Positions 1 through 9,189 of a stretch of DNA of 64,000 bases are shown piece by piece. Numbering within the stretch: position 1 is the stretch's first letter; each line of letters starts with the position of its first letter. Below the pieces are notes generated by a model. The model did no database searches. It had not been told where the DNA came from and was given only the letters and a program-made list of their open reading frames with translations. Source of the stretch: JBDFMH01 sp047238125 (GTDB lineage: Bacteria > Pseudomonadota > Alphaproteobacteria > Sphingomonadales > Sphingomonadaceae); NCBI RefSeq assembly GCF_047238125.1, contig NZ_JBDFMH010000001.1, forward strand, positions 124,001 through 188,000. Direction: 5' to 3'. Made by a program: the position numbers and the translations under genes.

Positions 1-655
1 CGGCATCGCTGCCCGGCGCTGCGCCCGCGCGGCGATCGAGCGCACCGAAATCGGCGGATACCGAAACCCCCGAAGGACCGACCCCGAGCGCGGAATCGAG
101 CAACGACACATAGGCATCGCGCCCGATCTCGATCGCGCCGAGCGAGGCGAGGTGGGGCGTGATGAACTGGCAATCGAGCAGCCGGAAGCCACCGAAGCGC
201 AGCCGCGCGACAAGATGGGCCAGCGCCACCTTGGATGCATCGCGCGCGCGGCTGAACATGCTTTCGCCGAAGAAGGCGCCGCCGAGCGTGACCCCGTAGA
301 GCCCGCCGACTAGCTCATCACCCGCCCAGGCTTCGATCGAATGGGCGTGGCCGCGGGCGTGGAGCGTAGCGTAGGCGGCCTCGATATCCGGATTGATCCA
401 GGTATCGGGGCGCAACTCGGTCGCCTCCGCGCAGTGCGCGACGACGCGGGCGAAGGCGCGATCGCGAGTGACATGGAAGCGATCCGAGCGGATCGTGCGC
501 GCCAGGGAGCGCGACAGCCGGAATTCATCGAGCGGCAGGATGCCGCGCTGCTTGGGTTCGACCCAGAAGACTTCCTGCGCGGCGCGGCTGTCCGCCATCG
601 GGAAGACGCCGATCGCATAGGCTTTCAGCAGAAGATCGGGATCGAGCACGGCCAC
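1..655 (-). CDS. aat: Leucyl/phenylalanyl-tRNA--protein transferase, 3' end cut by window
   Basis: Aat transfers Leu or Phe from charged tRNA to proteins with N-terminal Arg or Lys, marking them for ClpS/ClpAP degradation (N-end rule) in the cytoplasm. The reverse strand reads LLLKAYAIGVFPMADS, then EVFWVEPKQRG and ILPLDEFRLSRSL, which are the conserved N-terminal blocks of the family. The frame stays open to base 1, so the C-terminus lies outside the window. The start is taken as GTG at 655; a second in-frame GTG at 649 is possible, and neither has a strong ribosome binding site. In many Alphaproteobacteria aat sits next to accC; here accC is about 11 kb away. Confidence 0.93.
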   Translation of the reverse strand, partial: MAVLDPDLLLKAYAIGVFPMADSRAAQEVFWVEPKQRGILPLDEFRLSRSLARTIRSDRFHVTRDRAFARVVAHCAEATELRPDTWINPDIEAAYATLHARGHAHSIEAWAGDELVGGLYGVTLGGAFFGESMFSRARDASKVALAHLVARLRFGGFRLLDCQFITPHLASLGAIEIGRDAYVSLLDSALGVGPSGVSVSADFGALDRRAGAAPGSDA

Positions 656-686
656 GCTGCGAGCCTGACCCGCCGCCCGCGGCAAA

Positions 687-1733
687 TCAAGCCGTGCGGA
701 TCAGCAGCGCGGCGCCCGTCGCCGCCAGCAGCAGCGCCACCAGCGAGACGAGCAGGATCAGGATGAGCGGGCGGCGGCCGGCGGCCAGCAGATCCCGCAT
801 CGGTGCGCGGATCGCGGTGGCCGCGACCGCCCACGCCAGCAGCGCCGCGGTCGCGCTGGAGGAGGCTGTCGCGACCGGGGCGGGGACCAGATCCAGCGAG
901 GCCAGCCCGGCCATCGCGAAGAAGCCGGCGACGAACCAGGGCAACGCCAGCGGATTGGCGCGGGCGGCGCCGGGCAGCGGCCAGCAGGCCGCGACGATGG
1001 CCAGCACCGGAGCGAGCAGCGCGACGCGGATGAGCTTGACGATCGCGGCGACTTCCCCGGCTTGCGGCGAGACCGCATAGCCGGCGCCCAGCGCTTGCGC
1101 GACATCGTGGATCGCAGCGCCGATCATGAAGCCGGCCTGCGCATCATCGAGGCCGATCGCGCGCGCGATGATCGGATAGGCGAACATGGCGGCGGAACTG
1201 GCGCCCGACACGCCGACCAGCACCAGCGCGAGCCGGCTGGCCGGGATGCGGCGCTCACCCAGAACGGTGGCCAGCGCCAGTGCCGCGGAAGCGCCGCAGA
1301 TCGCGACCGAGCCCCCGACGAAGGCCCCGAAGGCGGGATCGAATCCCAGCGCGCGGGCGATGACGATGCCGGCCAGCAGCACCAGCCCCGCAATCGCCAC
1401 GATCGCGAGCAGCGCCGGCAGGCCGAGATCGGCGAACTGCGCAAACGACAGCCGCAGCCCGACCAACACGATGCCAAGCCGCAGCAGCGTGCGCGCGGCA
1501 AAGGCCAGGCCCGGCGCGAGCCGCGGTTCGCCGCCGAGGAAGTTGAGCGCGAGCCCGACCAGCAGCGCCATCAACGTGAGCGGCGCGCCGTAATGATCAG
1601 CCAGGAAGGCCGCGGCCATCGCGGCCAGTGCGCTGACCGCGAGGCCGGGCAGATAATCGCGCCAGCCGACGCGCGGCGCCGGTTCGAGATCGCCGAACAG
1701 ATCGGCGGCGGCAGGCAGCGGGCGCGGCGTCAC
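687..1733 (-). CDS. YeiH/UPF0324 family putative sulfate exporter
   Basis: This 348-aa protein has about ten hydrophobic segments along its whole length and belongs to the conserved hypothetical 698 (YeiH) membrane family. The signature blocks are visible: GGSVAICGASAALAL near residue 140 and IGAAIHDVAQALGAGY near residue 205. Family members are inner-membrane transporters; some are linked to sulfite or taurine metabolism, but the substrate here cannot be read from the sequence. The start is GTG at 1733, behind a G-rich segment. It lies 48 bases downstream of the tetR gene on the same strand and may share its transcript. Confidence 0.85.
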   Translation of the reverse strand: MTPRPLPAAADLFGDLEPAPRVGWRDYLPGLAVSALAAMAAAFLADHYGAPLTLMALLVGLALNFLGGEPRLAPGLAFAARTLLRLGIVLVGLRLSFAQFADLGLPALLAIVAIAGLVLLAGIVIARALGFDPAFGAFVGGSVAICGASAALALATVLGERRIPASRLALVLVGVSGASSAAMFAYPIIARAIGLDDAQAGFMIGAAIHDVAQALGAGYAVSPQAGEVAAIVKLIRVALLAPVLAIVAACWPLPGAARANPLALPWFVAGFFAMAGLASLDLVPAPVATASSSATAALLAWAVAATAIRAPMRDLLAAGRRPLILILLVSLVALLLAATGAALLIRTA

Positions 1734-1781
1734 GCCCCCGTCTTTGCGCGATGCGGGGGGCGGCGCAATCCGCCGCGAGGA

Positions 1782-2345
1782 TCAATCGATGCGGTAGTGG
1801 CTGAGGAAGGGGGCGATGCGCCAATCGATCGACAGCGGTTCGGGGCGCGGTTCGGTGCCGGTGCAGCAGAGCGCGCCGACTTCGTTCTGCATCACCAGTG
1901 CGAAAAATTGTTCGGCGGCATCGAGCGGGCGATCGATCGCGGCGCGCCCTTCCGCCGTCCAGCGGCCGAGCAGGCCGGCGAGATGCTCGATCGCGGGCAT
2001 GCGCACCTGTTCGTGGAAGGCACGCGCGAATTCCGGATCGGACAGCGATTCGGCCAGCACGATCCGCACCAGCCCGGCGCGATCATGGGCCGACATCTTG
2101 GCGTGGAAGAGCGCGGCCATGTGGCGCAGCACGGCGCGTGGGGGATGGCCCTCGGCGATGTAGCGATCGATTTCGCCGAGATCGTCGTCGCGCCCTTCGG
2201 TCACCACGGCGCGCAGCAGGCCCGCCTTGTTGCCGAACAGATCATAGAGCGTGGCGAGCGAGCCGCCCGAGCGGCGCACGACATGGCTGAGAGCGACCCC
2301 TGCATAGCCGCGCTCCAGAAAGAGTTCGCGGGCCGCATGCAACAT
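1782..2345 (-). CDS. TetR-family repressor, probable regulator of the RND efflux operon
   Basis: The protein is a DNA-binding repressor with an N-terminal helix-turn-helix (residues 1-45, LFLERGYAGVALSHVV then GGSLATLYDLFGNK) and a C-terminal all-helical ligand-binding domain of the AefR-like type. It is divergent from the efflux operon starting at 2548, and a perfect inverted repeat lies between the two, as expected for local repression. The annotated ATG (2345) sits right at the edge of the HTH, leaving almost no N-terminal arm. The frame stays open upstream to a stop near 2438, encoding an Arg-rich TetR-like arm, but has no ATG, GTG or TTG. The true start is therefore uncertain. Confidence 0.88.
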   Translation of the reverse strand: MLHAARELFLERGYAGVALSHVVRRSGGSLATLYDLFGNKAGLLRAVVTEGRDDDLGEIDRYIAEGHPPRAVLRHMAALFHAKMSAHDRAGLVRIVLAESLSDPEFARAFHEQVRMPAIEHLAGLLGRWTAEGRAAIDRPLDAAEQFFALVMQNEVGALCCTGTEPRPEPLSIDWRIAPFLSHYRID

Positions 2346-2462
2346 CGCCGAGCGCCGTTCGTTACGGCGACGAGATGTACTTACGGCCGCGCTGTCGGCG
2401 GCGTCATGCGCGGAGCGGGCGTCGATCTCGTCCTCCCTTCATGCTGCGAAGCACAATCCATA

Positions 2463-2491
2463 TTGACCTGTAATGTTCGTTACATTACGGA
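2463..2491 (+). promoter_or_regulatory. Candidate promoter of the RND efflux operon
   Basis: TTGACC (2463-2468) matches a -35 box. At 17-bp spacing there is a weak -10 candidate, TACGGA (2486-2491). The 19-bp inverted repeat at 2470-2488 fills the spacer, so a bound repressor would block RNA polymerase. The -10 match is poor, so the assignment rests mainly on the -35 box and the operator position. Confidence 0.45.
2470..2488. promoter_or_regulatory. Operator-like perfect inverted repeat in front of the RND operon
   Basis: GTAATGT-TCGTT-ACATTAC: 7-bp perfect arms with a 5-bp spacer, the size and geometry of TetR-family operators. It lies between the divergent TetR gene and the efflux operon and overlaps the spacer of the candidate promoter. 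It also covers an upstream in-frame ATG (2473), which argues that translation starts downstream at 2548. Confidence 0.7.
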
Positions 2492-2547
2492 ATCCTGAAT
2501 TGCAATGGTCCGGCCGCGACTCCGCGCCCGGCGAAGGGGATTATCCT

Positions 2548-3753
2548 ATGCGGCTGGGTTCGGCACCGAGGGCGGGCGCGCTGGCGATGATGATCGCGCT
2601 GGCGGCATGCGGATCGGGCGAAGGCGAAGGCAACCAGACCGGGCCTGGCGGGACTGGAGCGCAGCAGCCGCCGGCCGCGGTGAGGATCGTGACGATCCGG
2701 CCGACCGAGATCACCAACATCATCGAGCTGCCCGGCCGAGTGCAGGCGGTGCGGACCGCCGAGGTGCGGGCGCGCGTGACCGGCATCGTCGAGCGGCGGC
2801 TGTACGAGGAAGGCACCGACGTGCGCGCCGGCACGCCGCTGTTCCGGATCGACCCGCGCGAACTGCGCGCGGCGCTGGACCAGGCCCGTGCGCAGCTGAC
2901 CCGCGCGCAGGCGACGGCGGCGAATGCGCGGTCGGTCGTCGCGCGCTATCGCCCGCTGGTCGGCGAGCAGGCGATCAGCAAGCAGGAAAATGACGCCGCG
3001 ATCGCCGCCTCGGGCCAGGCCGCAGCGGATGTCGCGCAGGCGCAGGCGGCGGTGCGTGCCGCGCAGCTGAACCTGAGCTACACCACGGTAACAGCGCCGA
3101 TTTCCGGCCGCGTCGGCCGCGCCGAAGTGACCGAAGGCGCGCTGGTGAGCATGGGCGAGGCGACATTGCTGACTCGGGTCGAGCAGCTGAACCCGGTGTA
3201 TGTGAACTTCAGCCAATCGAACAGCGACCTGCTGGACCTGCGCCGCGATATCGCTGCGGGCCGGGTAAAGGTGCCGCAGTTCGACCGCATCCCGGTGCGG
3301 CTGGTGCTGGAGGACGGGGTTCCCTACGGACCGGTCGGCCATCTCAACTTCCTCGACCTTTCGGTCGATGAGACCACCGGATCGGTGTCGCTGCGCTCGT
3401 CCTTCCCCAATGTCGATCGCACGCTGCTGCCCGGCCAGTTCGTGCGTGCGCGGATCGAGGCGGGTCGGATCGCCAACGGCATCGTGGTGCCGCAGCGGGC
3501 GGTGCAGATGACGCCGCAGGGCGCGAGCGTGATGGTGGTCGGCCAGAACAATGTCGCCACAGCGCGGCCGGTGACGGTGGGCGATCTGCAGGGCGGCAAC
3601 TGGGTGATCCGCAGCGGCCTGAAGCAGGGCGAGCGCGTGATCGTGGACGGGCTGCAGAAGGTGCGGCCCGGCGCCCCGGTGAAGATCGACAACAGCCCGC
3701 CGCGCCGGCCCGGCGCCAAGATCGCGCCGCCCGTCGCCGCCCGGAAAGAATAA
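2548..3753 (+). CDS. RND efflux periplasmic adaptor (membrane fusion protein, MexA/AcrA type)
   Basis: The 401-aa lipoprotein links the inner-membrane pump to the outer-membrane channel. Starting at ATG 2548, with GAAGGGG just upstream, it has a signal peptide ending in a lipobox-like LAAC near residue 16. Then follow a lipoyl half (AEVRARVTGIVERRLYEEG), an alpha-helical hairpin rich in Q, A and R (residues 100-170), the second lipoyl half (LNLSYTTVTAPISGRVGRA) and the beta-barrel and membrane-proximal domains. A start at 2473 would give an N-terminus without a proper signal peptide and would overlap the operator. It is the first gene of a three-gene operon; the pump starts 3 bases after its stop. 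Confidence 0.95.
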   Translation: MRLGSAPRAGALAMMIALAACGSGEGEGNQTGPGGTGAQQPPAAVRIVTIRPTEITNIIELPGRVQAVRTAEVRARVTGIVERRLYEEGTDVRAGTPLFRIDPRELRAALDQARAQLTRAQATAANARSVVARYRPLVGEQAISKQENDAAIAASGQAAADVAQAQAAVRAAQLNLSYTTVTAPISGRVGRAEVTEGALVSMGEATLLTRVEQLNPVYVNFSQSNSDLLDLRRDIAAGRVKVPQFDRIPVRLVLEDGVPYGPVGHLNFLDLSVDETTGSVSLRSSFPNVDRTLLPGQFVRARIEAGRIANGIVVPQRAVQMTPQGASVMVVGQNNVATARPVTVGDLQGGNWVIRSGLKQGERVIVDGLQKVRPGAPVKIDNSPPRRPGAKIAPPVAARKE

Positions 3754-3756
3754 CCC

Positions 3757-6700
3757 ATGTCGATGTCCCGCTTCTTCATCGACCGCCCGGTCTTCGCCTG
3801 GGTGATCGCGCTCGGCATCGCGCTGGCCGGCTTCATCGCGCTGCGCGGCCTGCCGATCGAGCAATATCCGTCCGTGGCGCCGCCATCGCTTTCGATCAGC
3901 GTCGCCTATCCCGGTGCGGATGCTGCCACGCTCGAGCAGAATGTGACGCAGGTCATCGAGCAGGAGCTGAACGGGGTCGAGGGCTTCCTCTACATGGCCT
4001 CCACCAGCCGATCGAACGGCACCGCGCAGATCACGCTCACCTTCGAGAGCGGCACCGACATCGATATCGCGCAGGTCGAGGTGCAGAACCGGCTGAGCCG
4101 GGTCGAGCAGCGGCTTCCCGAAGAAGTGCGCCGCCAAGGCATCGCGGTGGCGCAGGCCAATTCCGGCTTCCTGATGATCGTGGCGCTGACATCCAAGAGT
4201 GGCGAGACGCCATCGCTGGAGCTGGGCAATGTCGCCACCACCCAGGTGATCGACGAACTGCGCCGCGTGGAAGGCGTGGGTGACGTGACGCTGTTCGGAT
4301 CCGAATATGCGATGCGGATCTGGCTCGATCCCGAGAAGCTGGCTTCCTATTCGCTGTCCGCATCCGAGGCGCTGGCCGCGGTGCAGGAGCAGAACAGCCA
4401 ATCCGCCGGTGGCCAGATCGGCGACCTGCCGGCGACCCGCAACATCGACATCAACGCGACGATCGTGACATCGAATCGCTTCACGCGGGCCGAGCAGTTC
4501 CAGGAGATCATCCTGAAGGCCAATCCGGACGGATCGACCGTACGGCTGAAGGATGTCGCGCGGGTCGAGCTCGGCGCGTACAACTATATCTCGGGCACCG
4601 AGCTCAGCGGCAAGCCGATGGCGGGCATGGCGGTGCAGCTGACCAACGGCGCGAATGCGCTGTCGACCGCGCAGGGCGTGAAGGACCGGCTGGCCGAGAT
4701 CGCGCCGACGCTGCCCGGCGATGTCAGCTGGTCGGTCCCGTACGACACCACGCCGTTCGTGGACGCATCGATCCACGAAGTGATCGTGACGCTGGGCGAG
4801 GCGATGTTCCTCGTGTTCCTGGTGATGCTGCTGTTCCTGCAGAATCTGCGCGCCACGCTGATCCCGACGCTGGTGGTGCCGATCGCGCTGCTGGGCGCGT
4901 GCCTGGGGCTTGCCGCATTCGGCTTCTCGATCAACGTGCTGACGCTGTTCGGCATGGTGCTGGCCATCGGCATCCTCGTCGACGACGCGATCGTGGTGAT
5001 CGAGAATGTCGAGCGGATCATGGCCGAGGAGGGGCTTTCCCCCCACGACGCCACCGTGAAGGCGATGGACCAGATCACCAGCGCGATCGTGGGCATCACG
5101 CTGGTGCTGATCGCGGTGTTCCTGCCGATGGCGTTCTTCCCGGGATCGACCGGCGGCATCTATCGCCAATTCTCGGTCACGCTGGCGGTGTCGATCGCCT
5201 TCTCCGCGCTGCTGGCGCTGACGCTGACGCCCGCCTTGTGCGCGACCTTCCTGAAGCCGCACGACAAGGAACATGTCGAGGAGAAGCCAGGGCTGATCGG
5301 ACGCTTCTTCGGCAAGTTCAACCGCGGGTTCGAGAAGACGACCGACAAATATCAGCGCGGCGTGGGCCGGATGCTGAAAGCGCCGCTGCGCTGGATGGCG
5401 GTGTTCCTGGGCGTGGTGGCGCTGACCGCGTTCCTGTTCTTCCGCCTGCCGGGCGGCTTCCTGCCCGACGAAGACCAGGGCTATCTGATCGCGATCATCC
5501 AGGCGCCGCCCGGGGCGACGATCGACCGCACCAACGTCGCGGGTGAGGAATTGGTGAACTTCTTCCACCAGCAGCCGCAGGTGCGCGACACGGTGCGGGT
5601 GCGCGGGTTCAGCTTCTTCGGTCAGGGGCAGAGCGCGGGCATCGTGTTCGTGCCGCTGCACCCCTGGGACGAGCGCAAGGGCGACGAGAACAGCGCGGCG
5701 ACGCTGCTGGGCAAGGCGATGGGCGCGCTTTCGCAGATCAAGGAAGCGATGGTGTTCGTGGTGAACCCGCCGCCGATCCAGCAGCTGGGCAACGCATCGG
5801 GCTTCTCCTTCAAGCTCGAGGACCGCGGGCGGCAGGGCGGCGCTGCGCTGCTGGCGGCGCGCAACCAGCTGCTGGGCATGGCTTCGCAGAGCAAGGTGCT
5901 GGTGGGCGTGCGGCCCGAGGGCCAGGAGGATGCGCCGCAGCTGCGCGTCGAGATCGATCGGGTGCGCGCCCGGGCGCTGGGCCTGTCGATCGGCGATGTG
6001 AACGCCACGCTCGCGATCAGCTTCGGTTCGGCCTATGCCAACGACTTCAACCGCGACGGCCGCGTGCTGCGCGTGGTGCTGCAGGCGGATGCGCCCTACC
6101 GGATGACGCCCGAGGACCTGCTGGCGCTGCGCGTGCGCAACGCCGAGGGCCAGATGGTGCCGTTCAGCGCCTTCACCAAGGTGACGTGGACATCGGGCGC
6201 GCCCGAGCTGCAACGCTACAACGGCTATTCGGCGATGACGATCGCGGGCCAGGCCGCGCCCGGCCGATCGACCGGCGAGGCGCTGGCCGAGATGGAGCGG
6301 CTGGCGAGCCAGCTGCCGCAGGGCTTCGCCTATGAATGGACCGGAATCTCCTATGAGGAGAAACAGTCCGCAGGGCAGATCGGCCTGTTGCTGGGGCTGT
6401 CGATGATCGTCGTGTTCCTGGTGCTGGCCGCGCTCTACGAAAGCTGGACGGTGCCGGTGGCGGTGCTGCTGGTGGTGCCGCTGGGCGTGCTGGGGGCAGC
6501 GCTGTTCTCGCTGTTGCGCGGGCTGAACGCCGACATCTATTTCAATGTCGGCCTGATCACGATCATCGGGCTTTCGGCGAAGAACGCGATCCTGATCGTG
6601 GAATTCGCGATCGAGGAACAGGCGCGCGGGCTGAACCTGTTCGACGCCACCATGTCTGCGGTGAAGCTGCGGCTGCGGCCGATCATCATGACCAGCCTGG

Positions 6701-6942
6701 CGTTCATCCTGGGCATGGTGCCGCTGGTGATCGCGACCGGTGCCGGCGCGGCCAGCCGGCAGGCGGTGGGCACCGGCGTGATGGGCGGCATGATCGCCGC
6801 CACGATCCTGGGCATCTTCTTCATCCCCGTCTTCTATCTGGCGGTGCGGACCTGGCTGACGCGCAAGGATCCGGCCTGCCATTACAAGGGCCATGGGCCC
6901 GCCGCCGGCGATGGCGGCGCGAAGGAGCCGCAGCATGCGTGA
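3757..6942 (+). CDS. RND multidrug efflux pump, inner-membrane transporter (HAE1 family, AcrB/MexB type)
   Basis: This 1061-aa proton-driven drug exporter has the full HAE1 architecture: TM1 at residues 10-28, the first periplasmic porter loop, TM2-6 around residues 335-500, the second loop, and TM7-12 at the end. The proton-relay Asp pair is present in TM4 (GILVDDAIVVIENVERIM), and the TM10 Lys in LSAKNAILIVEFAIEE. The N-terminus MSRFFIDRPVFAWVIAL is typical. It sits between the adaptor and the outer-membrane factor genes and forms a tripartite pump with them. Substrates cannot be deduced. A 1511-codon open frame on the opposite strand is only a high-GC mirror of this operon. Confidence 0.97.
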   Translation: MSMSRFFIDRPVFAWVIALGIALAGFIALRGLPIEQYPSVAPPSLSISVAYPGADAATLEQNVTQVIEQELNGVEGFLYMASTSRSNGTAQITLTFESGTDIDIAQVEVQNRLSRVEQRLPEEVRRQGIAVAQANSGFLMIVALTSKSGETPSLELGNVATTQVIDELRRVEGVGDVTLFGSEYAMRIWLDPEKLASYSLSASEALAAVQEQNSQSAGGQIGDLPATRNIDINATIVTSNRFTRAEQFQEIILKANPDGSTVRLKDVARVELGAYNYISGTELSGKPMAGMAVQLTNGANALSTAQGVKDRLAEIAPTLPGDVSWSVPYDTTPFVDASIHEVIVTLGEAMFLVFLVMLLFLQNLRATLIPTLVVPIALLGACLGLAAFGFSINVLTLFGMVLAIGILVDDAIVVIENVERIMAEEGLSPHDATVKAMDQITSAIVGITLVLIAVFLPMAFFPGSTGGIYRQFSVTLAVSIAFSALLALTLTPALCATFLKPHDKEHVEEKPGLIGRFFGKFNRGFEKTTDKYQRGVGRMLKAPLRWMAVFLGVVALTAFLFFRLPGGFLPDEDQGYLIAIIQAPPGATIDRTNVAGEELVNFFHQQPQVRDTVRVRGFSFFGQGQSAGIVFVPLHPWDERKGDENSAATLLGKAMGALSQIKEAMVFVVNPPPIQQLGNASGFSFKLEDRGRQGGAALLAARNQLLGMASQSKVLVGVRPEGQEDAPQLRVEIDRVRARALGLSIGDVNATLAISFGSAYANDFNRDGRVLRVVLQADAPYRMTPEDLLALRVRNAEGQMVPFSAFTKVTWTSGAPELQRYNGYSAMTIAGQAAPGRSTGEALAEMERLASQLPQGFAYEWTGISYEEKQSAGQIGLLLGLSMIVVFLVLAALYESWTVPVAVLLVVPLGVLGAALFSLLRGLNADIYFNVGLITIIGLSAKNAILIVEFAIEEQARGLNLFDATMSAVKLRLRPIIMTSLAFILGMVPLVIATGAGAASRQAVGTGVMGGMIAATILGIFFIPVFYLAVRTWLTRKDPACHYKGHGPAAGDGGAKEPQHA

Positions 6943-8380
6943 ACGCGCGATCCTGATGGCGGCGACCTTGCTCGCCGGGTGCAGCCTGGCGCCGCCGCAC
7001 GAACGGCCGGCGCTGCCCACCGCTGGTGCCTATCCCGGCAACCCGGCCGGCGGCGTGATCCGCGCGGTCGATCTGGACTGGCGCGACTTCATCGTCGATC
7101 CGCGGCTGGAAGTGCTGGTCGGGCAGGCGCTGGAGCGCAATCGGGATCTGGCGCAATCGGTGGCGCGGATCGAGGAAGCGCGCGGCCAGTATCGCATCCA
7201 GAATGCGGAACGGCTGCCGCAGATCGACGGCACCGCGGGCTTCACGCGCAGCCGCAGCAACACCGCATCGTTCGGCGGCGCGGCCGGCGGCGTCGGCGGC
7301 GGCACGGGTACAGGCACGGGCGGGGTGACCTCCTTCACCTTCAACCGCTACGACATCGGCGTCGGCGTCTCGTCGTTCGAGCTCGATTTCTGGGGGCGGG
7401 TGCGCAATCTTTCCGAAGCCGCGCGCGCACAATATCTGTCGACCGTGCAGGCCGAGCGTGCCTTCCGGCTGTCGCTGATCCGCGACGTATCCAGCACCTA
7501 TTTCGCCAGCCGCGAGGCGGCGGAACGGGTGGCGCTGGCCGAGCGGACGGTGACCAGCCGGCGCGAGGGGGTGCGGATCGCCAAGCGGCGACTGGATGCG
7601 GGCGTGACTTCGGCTCTCGACTATCGCCAGGCGGAGACGCTGCTGACCCAGGCGGAGACCGAGCTGGCATCGCTGCGGCTGACGCAGGCGCAGACCGACA
7701 ATGCGCTGTCCGTGCTGGTGGGCGGGCCGATCACCACGCCGCTGCCCGATCCGCTGCGGCTGGATGCGCAGCAGCTGCAGCGCGCACTCGACCCCGGCCT
7801 GCCATCCGAACTGATGACCAACCGGCCCGACATCCTTTCGGCCGAGGAGACGCTGCGCGCCGCGCGGGCCAATATCGGCGCGGCGCGGGCGGCGTTCTTC
7901 CCGTCGATCTCACTGACGGGCAGCGCGGGCTTCGCATCGAACCAGCTCGACGGGCTGTTCACGAACGACACGCTGACCTGGAGCTTCGGCCCCGCGATCC
8001 GGCTGCCGATCTTCGACGGCGGCGCGCTGCGCGGCAACCTGACCGTGGCGCGGGCGCGCGAGAATATCGCGGTGGCGGCCTATGAGAAGGCGGTGCAGGT
8101 CGCGTTCCAGGAAGTGGCCGATACGCTGGCCGGGCGGCGCTGGCTGGCGGATCAGGTGGCGGCGCAGCAGCGCGCGGTGGTGGCGCAGCGGTCGCTCGCG
8201 CGGCTGGCGCGGCTGCGTTACCAGAACGGCGTGGCGCAATATCTTGAGGTGCTGGATGCCGAGCGCAACCTGTTCGATGCCGAACAGGCGCTGATCCAGC
8301 TGCACCGTGCCGATGCCGACAATCTGGTGGCGTTCTATGTCGCGCTGGGCGGCGGGCTGAGCGGGCCGGCCGCGCCGTAA
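6935..8380 (+). CDS. Outer-membrane factor of the RND efflux system (OprM/NodT type)
   Basis: The 481-aa TolC-like lipoprotein forms the outer-membrane exit duct. The ATG at 6935 overlaps the pump stop codon (6940-6942) and follows GAAGGAG at 6921-6927, so translation is coupled. The signal peptide ends in the lipobox LLAGC (residues 12-16). Two OEP repeats follow, with family blocks YDIGVGVSSFELDFWGRVRN, RAAFFPSISLTGSAGFAS and WSFGPAIRLPIFDGG. A Gly/Thr-rich insert (GGVGGGTGTGTGG, about residues 110-125) sits in the first beta-barrel segment. It is the last gene of the operon and is followed by a terminator. Confidence 0.95.
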   Translation: MRERAILMAATLLAGCSLAPPHERPALPTAGAYPGNPAGGVIRAVDLDWRDFIVDPRLEVLVGQALERNRDLAQSVARIEEARGQYRIQNAERLPQIDGTAGFTRSRSNTASFGGAAGGVGGGTGTGTGGVTSFTFNRYDIGVGVSSFELDFWGRVRNLSEAARAQYLSTVQAERAFRLSLIRDVSSTYFASREAAERVALAERTVTSRREGVRIAKRRLDAGVTSALDYRQAETLLTQAETELASLRLTQAQTDNALSVLVGGPITTPLPDPLRLDAQQLQRALDPGLPSELMTNRPDILSAEETLRAARANIGAARAAFFPSISLTGSAGFASNQLDGLFTNDTLTWSFGPAIRLPIFDGGALRGNLTVARARENIAVAAYEKAVQVAFQEVADTLAGRRWLADQVAAQQRAVVAQRSLARLARLRYQNGVAQYLEVLDAERNLFDAEQALIQLHRADADNLVAFYVALGGGLSGPAAP

Positions 8381-8422
8381 GCGCCCTATCGGGATCGCCA
8401 GGCCGGATCCAGCGGACAGCGA

Positions 8423-8452
8423 AAAGCCGCCGGCGTCGCCGCCGACGGCTTT
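8423..8452 (+). terminator. Hairpin terminator after the efflux operon
   Basis: AAAGCCG (8423-8429) pairs perfectly with CGGCTTT (8446-8452), and the inner GC-rich bases also largely pair. The A-run/T-run flanks would allow termination from either direction, which fits its place between the efflux operon and the convergent PEPxWA-CTERM gene. Confidence 0.65.
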
Positions 8453-8471
8453 CCTGGGCGCCCCCGAAGGA

Positions 8472-9032
8472 TCAGGCGAGGCTGGACTGAGTGATGCGGC
8501 GGCGCGCACGCATCGTGCCGCCGACCGCGCCGAAGCCGCCGATCATCAGCGCCCACGCCGCCGGTTCCGGCACCGCAGTCGTCGCGAAGGTGACGGCATA
8601 GCTGTAGGTCGTGCCGGGAGCTGTGCTCTGCGTGATGTTGGCGAAGTTCAGGAAGATATTGTCCGCATCGAACGACAGGATCGGCGATTCGCCGGCAAAG
8701 CCGCCACCGGTGAAGCTAACGCCGGTGATGGCGGCCAGATTGTCGGAGATGTCGCTCAGCACGAAGCCGTTGAAGTCGCTGACCGTGTTCGATCCGCCGA
8801 ACGTGTCGGTGACGGTGAAGGTGAAGCCAGAGAGATCTACCTGATAGAAGGCAGTGGGATCATCGAACTCGAGCCCCGCACCGACGATCGCGGTCTGCGT
8901 CGAGCCAAGCGGCGTCGAGAGATCCGGGAAGAAGAACTGATACTGGATCTCGGCCCCGTCGAAGCCCGCCGCGTTCGCGGTGCCGGTCAGCATTGTCAGC
9001 GCGGCGGCGGCGATAAACAATTGTTTCATCAT
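8472..9032 (-). CDS. PEPxWA-CTERM sorting-domain secreted protein (copy 1)
   Basis: A 186-aa exported protein of unknown function. It has a signal peptide (MKQLFIAAAALTMLTG...ANA), a beta-rich Gly/Asp/Ser middle, and the sorting tail VPEPAAWALMIGGFGAVGG followed by an Arg cluster (MRARRR). This tail is the PEPxWA-CTERM signal, recognised by exosortase-type proteins and often linked to extracellular polysaccharide in sphingomonads. GGGGAG lies 4 bases before the ATG at 9032 and 7 before the ATG at 9029, so either is possible. No exosortase gene is in the window; two more genes with nearly the same tail lie at 9976 and 16165. Confidence 0.85.
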   Translation of the reverse strand: MMKQLFIAAAALTMLTGTANAAGFDGAEIQYQFFFPDLSTPLGSTQTAIVGAGLEFDDPTAFYQVDLSGFTFTVTDTFGGSNTVSDFNGFVLSDISDNLAAITGVSFTGGGFAGESPILSFDADNIFLNFANITQSTAPGTTYSYAVTFATTAVPEPAAWALMIGGFGAVGGTMRARRRITQSSLA

Positions 9033-9189
9033 GATTCTCCCCAGTGTTGAACGCTGTAACACCGTGATCTTATCCAATGTCCGCTAAGCAAAGAAGACAA
9101 CTGCCATAGTCAGAATCCCGTTCTGAAACAGTAACGATCAAGTTATTGAAGCGGTTAGGATTTGTCATGCTCGGCGCGTGTGACTGCGG

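Noticed and set aside
2485..7020. A 1511-codon open frame antisense to the RND efflux operon
   Set aside because: It mirrors the third-position GC bias of the real operon, has a His/Arg/Gln-rich composition with no domain, and conflicts with three clearly functional genes on the plus strand.
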